IMG/VR virus record: IMGVR_UViG_3300025438_000009
Location: 23,167 to 87,166 of that record
Direction: 5' to 3' (one strand)
Origin: a virus
Length of the DNA: 64,000 nucleotides
In this document: one piece after another, positions 30,431-39,943 of the stretch
Position numbering within the stretch: position 1 is the first letter of the stretch
Layout: each line of letters begins with the position of its first letter
Made by a program: the position numbers and the translations under genes
The notes under the pieces: model-generated
The model's database searches: none
What the model was told of the DNA's origin: nothing
What the model saw: the letters and a program-made list of their open reading frames with translations, nothing else

Positions 30431-31031
30431 GAACGCCAAAAAAATATTTTATGCGGGCCTCGGAGTTCTTGAAAGAGTGGACGAGCCCACGGCGCCTCTT
30501 GCTATTAAATATGCTGTAGAAACACAAGACGGCAACATTGAGGTGGAGTATGTCGATGAAACTCAGGAGTCATTTCCTCCAAAACAGGGTAGTATAGAAC
30601 AGTATACTTACGGAGTTGTGCTGTTCTCCACAGAAGCAGGTGAAGAGTACGTAATCCGTCAGGTTACAGACTTAGACGGTGAGTGGATTTCACAGTTAAA
30701 AATTCCACTCCCTGTAGTGGCTTTGCAATATTTACTCATACAACCAGAGGAGACTCTCAAGATGGCCTATCTTGAAGATGAGCTTGAGAAGCTCATTGCA
30801 CTAAAGTCCCCCGAGAGCGATGACATTATCTCCATTATGTACCTGAACAGGTACGGAGCTTTTGTTCGCATCAACGAAAGCTGGATTTCTATAGCTCCAA
30901 TAGATACTAGCCTTGATGGGACTGTCCCCTTTAATGTAAAAGCGGACACCGCCGAAGAGTTTATTACTATGTACGACAGTGACGCGCTCAGCTATGAGCA
31001 AGCACAAGAGTACCTCTCCCCCGTTAGGTAG
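30423..31031 (+). CDS. Hypothetical protein, start uncertain
   Basis: About 202 residues, acidic apart from a basic amphipathic start (MIKNAKKIFYAGLGVLERV). I prefer TTG 30423 because GAGGG lies five bases upstream; TTG codons at 30405 and 30411 are in frame and possible. No family is recognised. It ends eight bases before the protease polyprotein. Confidence 0.6.
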   Translation: MIKNAKKIFYAGLGVLERVDEPTAPLAIKYAVETQDGNIEVEYVDETQESFPPKQGSIEQYTYGVVLFSTEAGEEYVIRQVTDLDGEWISQLKIPLPVVALQYLLIQPEETLKMAYLEDELEKLIALKSPESDDIISIMYLNRYGAFVRINESWISIAPIDTSLDGTVPFNVKADTAEEFITMYDSDALSYEQAQEYLSPVR

Positions 31032-31039
31032 TAGGGTCG

Positions 31040-34000
31040 ATGACAAAATTTCTTGGTGCCTCTGGCGCTCTTATGCTTTATACAAGTGGCGCTTGGGGTG
31101 TTGTTGTTGACTCTGAGGTCGGTCTTGTTGTTGCCTCTGGTGCATCAGGAATCCTTACTACATCTCGCAAGTGGTCTTCTAATGAGTTACAACCCACGGA
31201 GGAAACTAACGAACTAGCAGAAGCAAGTTTGGGTGGTCTTGTTGCTTCGGGTAAGGGCTCGAGTAGCAAGTACACCGTCCCTAAGTCTGTCAGAGCCGAA
31301 GCTAAAAAAGCTTTAGAGTGGCGTAAAGAAGAAGACAGGGGCGGTACTAAGGTTGGACTAAACACCGCCAGAACTCTTGCTAGTGGAGACCAAGTCGGAG
31401 TCGAAAAGATTCGCCACATTGCCAAGTATTTTCCCCGCCACGAGGTGGACAAAAGAGGCAAGGGCTACAAGCCCAAAGAAGACGGGTTCCCCAGCAACGG
31501 GCGAATTGCGTGGGCTTTGTGGGGTGGTGACGCTGGGTGGCGTTGGGCTAAAGCTGTCGTTGAGCGCGAGGAGAAAAAAGCTCTTACCGCTACGGGTTAT
31601 GATTTGGGAGAAGAGCCTCGAAAAGGCATAGAGGTTGAAGAATTTACGTATGACGACGCCCCAGACTATATGTCTGAGTTTGTTGCTCGGGTTAAGCTTG
31701 ATGGTTCTGGGATGGACCGACTGTATAAAATAGATTCTGACAACAAATGCCTGGTGTGGGATGACGGACGCTGGGACGATTTGGGAATTGTTGAGCCTAC
31801 GATTTGGGACTATGACAAGGCTCTTGATGAAGAAGAAGTTGCATCAACCCACCTCACTATTGACCCCGAATCCGCGATTATTATTGCAGCTCGTCTTTTT
31901 GTTGCGCCCTATGGGACTGTTACTGTTGAGGATATTGATGAGTACGAGGCTGGGCTTGCTGTAGCTGCGATTGAGGATGAGGACTGGGAGTTTATTGACA
32001 GGACTCTGATGGCTTCTGGAACGGCAACATTCCAGGGAGAAGAGCCCGCTGAGGGTGATGCGGAGTATACACCTGAGGAGCGCTCAGAGAACGCTTCTAA
32101 GCAGGTACGCAACAAGCAGGGTAGGTTTGCAACAGCAGGCTCTCGGGTTGTGGTAGGTAATGACCCCACCCGTGGTTCTGGAATTATTACTTCCGTTGAC
32201 CCCAGCACGAAGAGTGTAAATGTTAAACTAGATAACGGTAACGAAGTTACTGTTCCTGGCAACACTGTTGAAAATGAGTCTAACTACGACAATCAAATCA
32301 ACAAAGACATCAAGCAGATTGATACTTCTGGAATCCTTGGTGAGCCAAGAACTCCTATCAACCGTTCTGTTGCTCAGTTGCCTGGGACTCTTCCCGCTAT
32401 GGGCGTTAAAGACATACAGGGTATGCTGTCTAACTGGCCAGCATGGGTTAAGTCTCAGAGAGACTCTTTCACTCCACAAGCAACTCCGAGCCCCACCAAA
32501 GTTCAGAAAAAGGGTAGTGGACCCAACCTTGATGTTGGGGACTACGGTCGCAAACTACAGCAGGAGACAGGTAAGTCTCTCACTACAGACGCTTATGACC
32601 ACCCACTCCTGAAGGACTGGCTCAATAAAAAAGATGGTGCCGGATTCTCTCCCAACCGTCTTTGGTATAACCCCATCACTGCCAGTGCCGATGAAAAGCT
32701 TGTTAGCCCCGACACGACAGATGTACAACCCGTGTACATGGCTGTTGTTGATGCGGATGACCCTCGCGCTGTTTTGAATTTAATTAGTCTTGTTCCTGCA
32801 AGCACAGTTTCTACCTCTCCTATGGTGTACACCAGGGACCAGGGCAAGTGGGCTCGTGACCCGAAGATGCTTGCTGACTTGAACTCGCCTACACCTCCCC
32901 CTGTTGTGCCTCTTGACTCTGAGACATTGAATGATGTCATCACTCAGGTTGATGCTTCTCAGGGAGTTACAGCTTCTATTGCGCTAACAGTTCTGTTTGG
33001 TAACGACCCCATCACCGCAGGAATTTATGGTACTGAAGAAGAGAATATCGCTCAGAAGCTCCGTCAGTACTGGATTGCTGGTCCAGGTGCGAAGGAAATT
33101 CAGTGGGGTGTTGGTGGAGATTGGTATCGCTGTGTTCGTCAGCTGGCTCCCTACCTGGGCGTTCGGGCTAAGGGCTATTGCCAGATGCTTCATAAGAATG
33201 CACTCGGCTATTACACTTCTACGCACGCTCGAATGGAGAGGGCTAAGCTCGGGGACTTTGATGCTGGGGTGGAGACCTTAGAGTTTACTAAGGTCACTGC
33301 AGAAGACATGCAGACCCCTCTCAAAGATATTATTGCTCGAGAAGACACTGTCTCTGGTGACTTTGAGATTGACGCAGACATTGCTGTGCTTCTGTCTGAC
33401 ATCGAGGCTTTGGACTACTCAGAATATTCTCTTGTAGCTGCTGGTGGGGCTGACCGCAATCGTGGTGGCGCAGAGAATCTTCGTAAGTATTGGACTGTGG
33501 GCAAGGGTGGTGCAAAGATTCGCTGGGGAACTGGCGGAGACTGGACGCGCTGTGTCCGTAATCTTCGCAAGTATCTGGGTCCCCGCGCCAAGGGTTACTG
33601 TGCACTTCGCCACAAAGAAATGAATGGCGTGTGGCCTGGAGACCGACGCAACACAGAAACATCAGTTCTTGAGTCGTCAGAACTTCTCAACTATTCTGTT
33701 CCAGTTTTTTCTGTGGAGGAGATTCTCCGTGAGTCTGCGGAGAGGGCGCTTCTTGCCTCCGCGGGGGTTAGTGTCCGGAACTTCTTTATCCCTGAGCCGA
33801 TTTACCGCACTCCAGAAATGGAGAAAGCTGTTGAGGAACAGAAGCCTGTTGATGTTCAAAAAATTAATATTGATGACTTGATTCCTACGCAAGACTCTGT
33901 TGAGGTGGAAAACATTGCTGAGGTTCTTGAGTCTTTGAAGCCTATTTCTGTGCTTATTACAGAGGATGGTCCTCTCTTGGTTGATGGACACCACAGGACA

Positions 34001-36994
34001 GCTGCGTACCGCCTTCGCGGTGAAGATGAGATTCCAGCCAATATCTATAAGATGCTGAAGAACGAACAAGAGCTTTATTACGAAGATTTTGGTTATAGCC
34101 CAGAAACTGACCTTTTTCCTGAGGATGAGGTTCTTGTTGCTACGGCTGGTTCTAAGCCTTCCCCTAAGAAAGACCAAATTAAGGGCTCCAGTAAGAATAA
34201 GGCGGGTTCAGCCTCTTCGGGAGCTAATGTAGACTTCACTGAAAAAATTGAAAAGGCGTTGTCCAATAAAGTAACAAAGCACAACGAGAAGGCAAAAGAT
34301 GGTCGTAAGGCTAATCTCCGTACTCTGAAGGCTGTGTACCGTCGTGGGGCAGGAGCATTCTCTACTTCGCACCGTCCAGACCAGAACCGCAACAGCTGGG
34401 CAATGGCAAGGGTTAACGCATTCTTGCACCTGCTTAAGTCTGGGTCTCCGAAGAACAGCAAGTACGTTACAGATAATGATTTGCTTCCTGCAAGCCACCC
34501 TAAGTCCACAAAGGGTAGTGCCAGCTCTCTAGTTTCTGGGGCAGGCAATATGTATGGCGGAGGAAAGTTTAGTATTCCTCTTGTTATTCCCGAGGGTGTT
34601 GAGTCGGGGGATGGTCGTAAGTTTAAGCAGGGTGCTATTGAGATTCGTGAGCTTCCTCTTCCTCTATTGTGGCAGATTCAGACAGGCAATGGACATGATG
34701 GTTCAGTTGTTGTTGGTCGGATTGATGCCATGGAGCAGACAGAAGAGGGTATTGGAAATGCCTACGGAGTTTTTGACTCGGGGGCATACGGACAGGAAGC
34801 CGAAAGGCTGGTCCGTGCGGGCTTCCTTCGGGGAGTTTCTGCCGATATGGACCGCTTTGAAGCATCTGAAGAAGTTGAAGAAGCAAGTGATGATGATGAC
34901 AAAGATAACAAAATCAAGAAAGAAAAAATCATAATCAGTAAGGCTCGTGTAATGGCGGTTACAATAGTACCTAAGCCCGCTTTTCAAGAGTGTAAAATTG
35001 TTCTTGTGAATGATGAGTACGAGGACACTAATCAGGAGGATACTATGATTCCCGACGGAATCTACATTGAAGACATTGAGCCCGCTGAGGCTGAGGCAGT
35101 TGTTGCTTCAGGTCTTATCGCTGGTTCCATCCCCGTGGCCCCGCCCAAGTCGTGGCTCACTAACCCGAACCTAACTCAGCCCACCCCACTGACTGTTACT
35201 GATGAAGGCCGTGTATACGGACATATCGCAGCATGGGATGTTGACCACATTGGTATGGTTGCAGGGACTAAGCCCCCTCGTAGCCGTAGCAACTATTCAT
35301 ATTTTCATACCGGAATTCTTCGCACAGAAGAGGGCGACGACATTGGAGTTGGTCAGATTACCCTCGCCGGTGGTCACGCAGACATTCGTGCAAGCGCCTC
35401 TGAGGCAGTAAAGCACTATGATGACACCGCTAGCGCTGTTATTGACGTGCGTGCTGGTGAGGATGCTTATGGTATCTGGGTTGCTGGTTCGCTACGCCCA
35501 GGTGTTACACCCGAGCAGGTTCGCGCCCTTCGCGCTTCATCTCCTTCAGGTGACTGGCGTCCCATTCGCGGTAGCCTCGAGCTGGTTGCCGTATGCCAAG
35601 TTAATGTCCCAGGATTTCCCATTGCTCGCGCCATGGTCTCGTCTGGACAGATTACTGCACTTGTGGCAGCAGGCGCTTCGGTTCTTGCCAAGATGCGTAG
35701 CAACCCTGTTCACGAGTTGGAGCAGAGACTCTCCAAGCTTGAAGAGAAGGAGCGTTTTGCTCTTATTGCTACCGCTCAGGCAGCTCGGGCAAAGTTCCAA
35801 GCTTTGCGCCCAGCCCCCAAAGAAGAGCCTATTGTTGCAGACGCTTTCTATGAAGAAGTCATACCTAGTTTGATTCCCATTCTGGAGAAGACTCTTGCTG
35901 ATGTTGTTGCCTTTAGCTTTGTTGCTCAGGGGTATCACTGGAACGTCAAGGGTAAGAACTTCCCTCAGTATCACGAGTTCTTCGGTGAGATTTACGAAGA
36001 GGTTTATGGGTCGGTTGACCCACTTGCTGAGAACATTCTTAAGCTCGGGTATGACGCTCCGTTTAGCATCTCAGAGTTTGCTCAGATGAGTGCGATTGCT
36101 TCCTCGGGAACAAAAGATTCCTCATGCGAGGCTATGACTTATGACTTGTTCTTGTCTAACAGCACAATCATTGATGACTACAAGGAAGCTTTTGCTGTTG
36201 CAGATTCAATGAACGAGCAGGGTGTTGCAGACTTCCTCGCTGGTCGTATCAACATGCACCAGCAGTGGGCTTGGCAGTTGAAGGCTTCATCTATGCCTAA
36301 AGACATGCGCAAGGAAAGCTACTCTGAAGGTGAAGAGCCTCTTGAGATGATGTTTGCTATCTCTACTGAACTCCCCGAGATTGCAGTTCTTGCGGGAGGC
36401 AATGTTACACATGCTGATAACAGATTCCTTGCTTTCAGTGCGCTTAACGAATTTGGTAAGTTTACAGAGGAGAAGCGTCAAGCGCTTGCTAAAGAGGGCA
36501 AGGCTATGCCAGACGGTTCGTACCCCATTAGGAACGAAGATGACCTTAAGAACGCCACCACTACCTATGGTTTGGGCAAGTCTCCTAAAGAAGAGGTTAG
36601 TGCGCACATCACTAAGCGTGCTATGGAGCTTAACCGCGAGGACATGATTCCCGAGGGCTGGGCATCTTCTGACTCCGCTGAGGATTCCGAGTTTGCTGTC
36701 AAAATCTCTGACAAAGAGATGAAGAAGCTTGTCAAGGATGGCATTGCTATGGCTGATGGTTCTTACCCAATTAGGGACGAGCGCGACATGAAGGAGGCGG
36801 TTAAGACTTACAATCGTTCACCCCTGAGGGGTCGTATGGACATTCGCAAGCACATCATTGACAGGGCAAAAGCTCTGGGGCTGACCGCCATGATTCCTAA
36901 GCAGTGGGCCAACCCTAAGAACTCGTCTAAGGCGTATTCAATCGAAGAAATGCGGGAACGTATCTCAGAGTTAAGCGCCAAGCTGGAGAACTAG
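31040..36994 (+). CDS. Capsid maturation protease polyprotein with ParB-like and Dps-like domains
   Basis: A 1984-residue mosaic. In order: a lysine-rich phage domain (79-177), a QGRF motif (355-361), two copies of a GGDW-x-RCV...RAKGYC domain (670-733, 813-873), a ParB-like fold (941-1020, with DGHHRTAAYRLRG), a helical domain (1066-1155), an S78-like prohead protease (1177-1323; candidate His1219 in NGHDGS and Ser1267 in RGVSADM), an actinophage protease-tail region with GHIAAW and GDWR...NVPGFPIARAM (about 1380-1540), a Dps/ferritin-like domain (1603-1750, HWNVKG at 1633), and two DUF6582-like modules (1807-1874, 1887-1957). The protease should cut capsid scaffold segments. It lies just before the capsid genes. 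Confidence 0.88.
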   Translation: MTKFLGASGALMLYTSGAWGVVVDSEVGLVVASGASGILTTSRKWSSNELQPTEETNELAEASLGGLVASGKGSSSKYTVPKSVRAEAKKALEWRKEEDRGGTKVGLNTARTLASGDQVGVEKIRHIAKYFPRHEVDKRGKGYKPKEDGFPSNGRIAWALWGGDAGWRWAKAVVEREEKKALTATGYDLGEEPRKGIEVEEFTYDDAPDYMSEFVARVKLDGSGMDRLYKIDSDNKCLVWDDGRWDDLGIVEPTIWDYDKALDEEEVASTHLTIDPESAIIIAARLFVAPYGTVTVEDIDEYEAGLAVAAIEDEDWEFIDRTLMASGTATFQGEEPAEGDAEYTPEERSENASKQVRNKQGRFATAGSRVVVGNDPTRGSGIITSVDPSTKSVNVKLDNGNEVTVPGNTVENESNYDNQINKDIKQIDTSGILGEPRTPINRSVAQLPGTLPAMGVKDIQGMLSNWPAWVKSQRDSFTPQATPSPTKVQKKGSGPNLDVGDYGRKLQQETGKSLTTDAYDHPLLKDWLNKKDGAGFSPNRLWYNPITASADEKLVSPDTTDVQPVYMAVVDADDPRAVLNLISLVPASTVSTSPMVYTRDQGKWARDPKMLADLNSPTPPPVVPLDSETLNDVITQVDASQGVTASIALTVLFGNDPITAGIYGTEEENIAQKLRQYWIAGPGAKEIQWGVGGDWYRCVRQLAPYLGVRAKGYCQMLHKNALGYYTSTHARMERAKLGDFDAGVETLEFTKVTAEDMQTPLKDIIAREDTVSGDFEIDADIAVLLSDIEALDYSEYSLVAAGGADRNRGGAENLRKYWTVGKGGAKIRWGTGGDWTRCVRNLRKYLGPRAKGYCALRHKEMNGVWPGDRRNTETSVLESSELLNYSVPVFSVEEILRESAERALLASAGVSVRNFFIPEPIYRTPEMEKAVEEQKPVDVQKINIDDLIPTQDSVEVENIAEVLESLKPISVLITEDGPLLVDGHHRTAAYRLRGEDEIPANIYKMLKNEQELYYEDFGYSPETDLFPEDEVLVATAGSKPSPKKDQIKGSSKNKAGSASSGANVDFTEKIEKALSNKVTKHNEKAKDGRKANLRTLKAVYRRGAGAFSTSHRPDQNRNSWAMARVNAFLHLLKSGSPKNSKYVTDNDLLPASHPKSTKGSASSLVSGAGNMYGGGKFSIPLVIPEGVESGDGRKFKQGAIEIRELPLPLLWQIQTGNGHDGSVVVGRIDAMEQTEEGIGNAYGVFDSGAYGQEAERLVRAGFLRGVSADMDRFEASEEVEEASDDDDKDNKIKKEKIIISKARVMAVTIVPKPAFQECKIVLVNDEYEDTNQEDTMIPDGIYIEDIEPAEAEAVVASGLIAGSIPVAPPKSWLTNPNLTQPTPLTVTDEGRVYGHIAAWDVDHIGMVAGTKPPRSRSNYSYFHTGILRTEEGDDIGVGQITLAGGHADIRASASEAVKHYDDTASAVIDVRAGEDAYGIWVAGSLRPGVTPEQVRALRASSPSGDWRPIRGSLELVAVCQVNVPGFPIARAMVSSGQITALVAAGASVLAKMRSNPVHELEQRLSKLEEKERFALIATAQAARAKFQALRPAPKEEPIVADAFYEEVIPSLIPILEKTLADVVAFSFVAQGYHWNVKGKNFPQYHEFFGEIYEEVYGSVDPLAENILKLGYDAPFSISEFAQMSAIASSGTKDSSCEAMTYDLFLSNSTIIDDYKEAFAVADSMNEQGVADFLAGRINMHQQWAWQLKASSMPKDMRKESYSEGEEPLEMMFAISTELPEIAVLAGGNVTHADNRFLAFSALNEFGKFTEEKRQALAKEGKAMPDGSYPIRNEDDLKNATTTYGLGKSPKEEVSAHITKRAMELNREDMIPEGWASSDSAEDSEFAVKISDKEMKKLVKDGIAMADGSYPIRDERDMKEAVKTYNRSPLRGRMDIRKHIIDRAKALGLTAMIPKQWANPKNSSKAYSIEEMRERISELSAKLEN

Positions 36995-37689
36995 TGTCTA
37001 AAGAACTTCATGAGTTTATTGCCTCGGAGGACCTACGCAAGTTGGTCGACACGGTTGACCCCTCCATCAAAGAAGACGCGCTTGAAGAGGCTGAAAAGAT
37101 TGAGGAAGAGGAAGATGTAGTACCAGTTGACTCTCCCGAAGGCGACACTCGTGAAGATGAGTATGACGAGACAGGCAAGAAAAAATACACTGCAAAAACT
37201 CAACCTCGAGATGCTCAGGGTAAGTTTAGGCTGGTTCTTGCACGTTTGAAACAGAACCTTGGTACTCGCGGAAATCAGCGCGTTATTGAGAAAATTCAAG
37301 AGGCTGAGAATCTTGATAATGCTGGTGACTACGCTGGCGCTGTTGAGGCCTCTTCGGACCTTATCGACACTGTTGACCGTCTTGACTCGGGTGCGCTTAA
37401 TGCAGACTCTCTGGAGAATGTTCGGTTGGCAACATCAGATTTGGGCAAGGTAATATCTAACCTTCCTCTGCCGTTTGATAATCAAGCGCAGAAGATTAGG
37501 TACAGCGATTTACCTGCAACCCTCAAGACTCTCACTAAGAAATTAATTTCTCGAGTGGAAGAAAAAATCGGAGCAGAAGATGCCGAGATTGCAACACAAG
37601 AACTACGTGCATTTATGTCAGGTGCTGACGTCTATAGTCAAGCAGAAGTTTCTGCTCAACTAAACAGAATGCTCAGATTACTAACGTAA
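36994..37689 (+). CDS. Conserved pre-capsid protein with QPRDxxGKF motif
   Basis: A 231-residue protein whose GTG overlaps the stop of the polyprotein (TAGTG). The first 65 residues are acidic; QPRDAQGKFRLVLARLKQNL follows (70-89); the rest is helical (AGDYAGAVEAS, DLGKVISNLPLPF). The combination is familiar from actinophage head clusters just before the capsid gene, but the exact role is unknown to me. It may be a scaffold-like or protease-processed internal protein. Confidence 0.8.
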   Translation: MSKELHEFIASEDLRKLVDTVDPSIKEDALEEAEKIEEEEDVVPVDSPEGDTREDEYDETGKKKYTAKTQPRDAQGKFRLVLARLKQNLGTRGNQRVIEKIQEAENLDNAGDYAGAVEASSDLIDTVDRLDSGALNADSLENVRLATSDLGKVISNLPLPFDNQAQKIRYSDLPATLKTLTKKLISRVEEKIGAEDAEIATQELRAFMSGADVYSQAEVSAQLNRMLRLLT

Positions 37690-37779
37690 ATTTAGTGTAG
37701 TATATAACTATAAATTAGCTGGTGTAGTGCCTAGCACAAATCTTTGTGTATTAGTCCCTATATCTTAGACTATTCGAAC

Positions 37780-37807
37780 ACACAAAGGCAAACCCTTGCC
37801 TTTGTGT
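37780..37807 (+). other. Perfect 12-bp hairpin before the capsid gene
   Basis: ACACAAAGGCAA (37780-37791) pairs with TTGCCTTTGTGT (37796-37807) around ACCC. No T-run follows. It lies just before the capsid binding site CAAAGGAGAAGTACA. It may protect or process the capsid message. A/T-rich TATA-like sequence at 37701-37714 could include a late promoter, but no -35 is evident. Confidence 0.6.
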
Positions 37808-37832
37808 CTGACTGGCCCAAAGGAGAAGTACA

Positions 37833-39860
37833 GTGGACCAAATCAAATCGCAGCTGGACAGGCTAGCTGACCTCGCCGACGAACAAGTTGACGAGCTCGA
37901 AGCTGGTATTGTCACTGAGTTTGAGTCGGTTGAATCTGGAGACACAACTCCCGAGTCAGTTGATGCCATGACAGCTCTTGCCGAGATGTTGGAAACCGTT
38001 CGAGCAGAGGGTCAGCGCCGTGTTGCGCAAGCTGAAGAGCTTGCTTCTCGCGCCGCAGAAGCCACTGCCCGAGTTAAGGGAGACAGTATCGAAGAAGCAG
38101 CAGCCACTCCCATGGACGAGGAAGAGATTCCTTCCGACGATGAGGCAGAAATGCCCGTTGAGGAGCCTTCAGAAATGGAGGAGCCTATGGAGGAAGAAGA
38201 GCCTGCCATGGAAGACGAAGAAGAGGACGAGGATAAGGATAAGACTATGTCCACAGCATCAACCGAATCGGAAAAGAACGAAGAGTTCACATCAGAATCC
38301 GACGAAACCGTTGTCGAGTCAGCTGAAGTTAGCGCCGACGTGGAGACCGAAGCTGAGGTAGCTGAAGCTACCCCTGCCGAAGAGCCCACCGAAGCTTTCT
38401 CAGCCGAGGAGACAGAACTATCTGCAGAGCCAGAGGAATCCCCCTCTGAGGAAGCAACAGAAGAAGCAGTTGTTGAAGAGTCAGCAGGCGAAGAAGTTTT
38501 CGCTGTTGAGGACGAAGCATCTGTTACAGAACCCGAAACAGAAACTAGTGAGCCAGAGGCTCAGGAAGAGGCACCCGTGACAGCCGCAGTTGATGGAACG
38601 ATTGACGTTCCTGCTGACCGTCGCCCCGTAGCCCCCGCGACATATGCTCCAGTGGCAATCACTGCTGGTGCTGACATTCCGGGGCACTCGGCAGGTAGCA
38701 CCCTTACCGACATGCACGCAGTTGCAGACGCTATGGAGAAACGTCTCCACAGCTTGCGTCGTGTTAACGGTGGAGATGGAGAACAACACATTGTTGCTTC
38801 TATCACCACGCAGTACCCCGAGGACCGTATGCTCGGTACTGACCCCGAAGAAAACCGCGCAAAGATTAGCAACGTTGTTGGTCCCCAGGCCCTTGTGGCT
38901 ACTGGTGGCTTTGCCACACCTCTTGAGGTGCGCTACGACGTGTTTGGTCTCGGGACGGCTATCCGCCCCGTGCGCGACTCTCTTCCCCGTTTCCAGGCTG
39001 ACCGTGGCGGAGTTCGCTATGTAACACCGCCTGTTCTTTCCGGCTATGCAAATGCTGTTGGTGTGTGGACAAACACTACCGACACCACTCCTGAATCGAA
39101 CGTTAAGGCTAGCCTGACAGTTACCGCCGCTTCGGAGCAGACTGCCGTCACAGACGCTGTCACACTCCAGATGCAGTTTGGTAACCTGTTCACTCGCGCG
39201 TATCCTGAACTACTTGCTCGCCACAACGAGCTTGGTCTGATTCAGCACGCACGTGAGGCAGAGCAGAACATCCTCAGTCGCATTGCCACTGCATCTACAG
39301 CTGTTACGACCACCAGCCTTATTGGCTTTGGTCGCGACTTCTTGGTGCAGGTCAAGCGCTCTGCCGCAGCGTACCGCTCGCGCCACCGCATTGACCCCAC
39401 GACTCAGCTCCGCGCAATCGTCCCTTCTTGGGTTTACGATGCAATGGCTGCAGACCTGGCTCTGGCTATGCCTGGAGATGGAACACTCTCCGTAAGCACC
39501 GCAGAAATCAATGGTTACTTGGCTAACTCCAACGTCACGATGGTTGCTTCGCTTGACCAGAACGTGTTTGGCTCTCAGGGTGCAGCTGCACTTCTTGAGT
39601 TCCCCGATTCGTTCTCGTGGTACCTGTTTGCTGAGGGAACATTCTTGTTCCTTGACGGTGGAACACTCGACCTCGGAATTATCCGTGACTCGGGTCTTGT
39701 TGGAACCAACGACTACAAAATGTTCGTTGAGACCTTCGAGGGTGTTGCCTTCGTTGGAACAGAGGCGCTTGTTATCACCTCGACCATTTCGGTCAACGGT
39801 GTTGCTGCGGCCCTGCGCGACACAACTGGTGGCGCATCCGCTGCCGCGATTGAGTACTAA
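37833..39860 (+). CDS. Major capsid protein with fused acidic scaffold-like domain
   Basis: A 675-residue protein starting at GTG 37833. Residues 1-75 are a helical delta-domain-like segment, about 88-255 is extremely acidic (Glu/Asp/Ser/Thr-rich), and about 290-675 is the HK97-fold capsid subunit (ATGGFATPLEVRYDVFGLG, AAYRSRHRIDP, SWYLFAEGTFLFLDGGTLDLG). No separate scaffold gene is seen, so the N-terminal portion probably serves as internal scaffold and is removed by the protease encoded upstream. Met139 has AAGGATAAGACT before it and could be an internal start giving a shorter form. Confidence 0.9.
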   Translation: MDQIKSQLDRLADLADEQVDELEAGIVTEFESVESGDTTPESVDAMTALAEMLETVRAEGQRRVAQAEELASRAAEATARVKGDSIEEAAATPMDEEEIPSDDEAEMPVEEPSEMEEPMEEEEPAMEDEEEDEDKDKTMSTASTESEKNEEFTSESDETVVESAEVSADVETEAEVAEATPAEEPTEAFSAEETELSAEPEESPSEEATEEAVVEESAGEEVFAVEDEASVTEPETETSEPEAQEEAPVTAAVDGTIDVPADRRPVAPATYAPVAITAGADIPGHSAGSTLTDMHAVADAMEKRLHSLRRVNGGDGEQHIVASITTQYPEDRMLGTDPEENRAKISNVVGPQALVATGGFATPLEVRYDVFGLGTAIRPVRDSLPRFQADRGGVRYVTPPVLSGYANAVGVWTNTTDTTPESNVKASLTVTAASEQTAVTDAVTLQMQFGNLFTRAYPELLARHNELGLIQHAREAEQNILSRIATASTAVTTTSLIGFGRDFLVQVKRSAAAYRSRHRIDPTTQLRAIVPSWVYDAMAADLALAMPGDGTLSVSTAEINGYLANSNVTMVASLDQNVFGSQGAAALLEFPDSFSWYLFAEGTFLFLDGGTLDLGIIRDSGLVGTNDYKMFVETFEGVAFVGTEALVITSTISVNGVAAALRDTTGGASAAAIEY

Positions 39861-39883
39861 ACACTCAATCAAAACTCTGAAGG

Positions 39884-39911
39884 TTCCCCCTGGGCTTATG
39901 CCTGGGGGGAG
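39884..39911 (+). other. Hairpin after the capsid gene
   Basis: TCCCCCTGGGC (39885-39895) pairs with GCCTGGGGGGA (39900-39910) around TTAT; an alternative CTGGGG/CCCCAG stem overlaps it. No T-run follows, suggesting attenuation or message stabilisation. Confidence 0.6.
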
Positions 39912-39943
39912 CCCCAGAACACTAAGAAGAGGATTGCACACAC

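Noticed and set aside
39210-39941. 243-codon minus-strand frame under the capsid gene
   Set aside because: A shadow of the capsid coding sequence; it has no binding site or recognisable domain.
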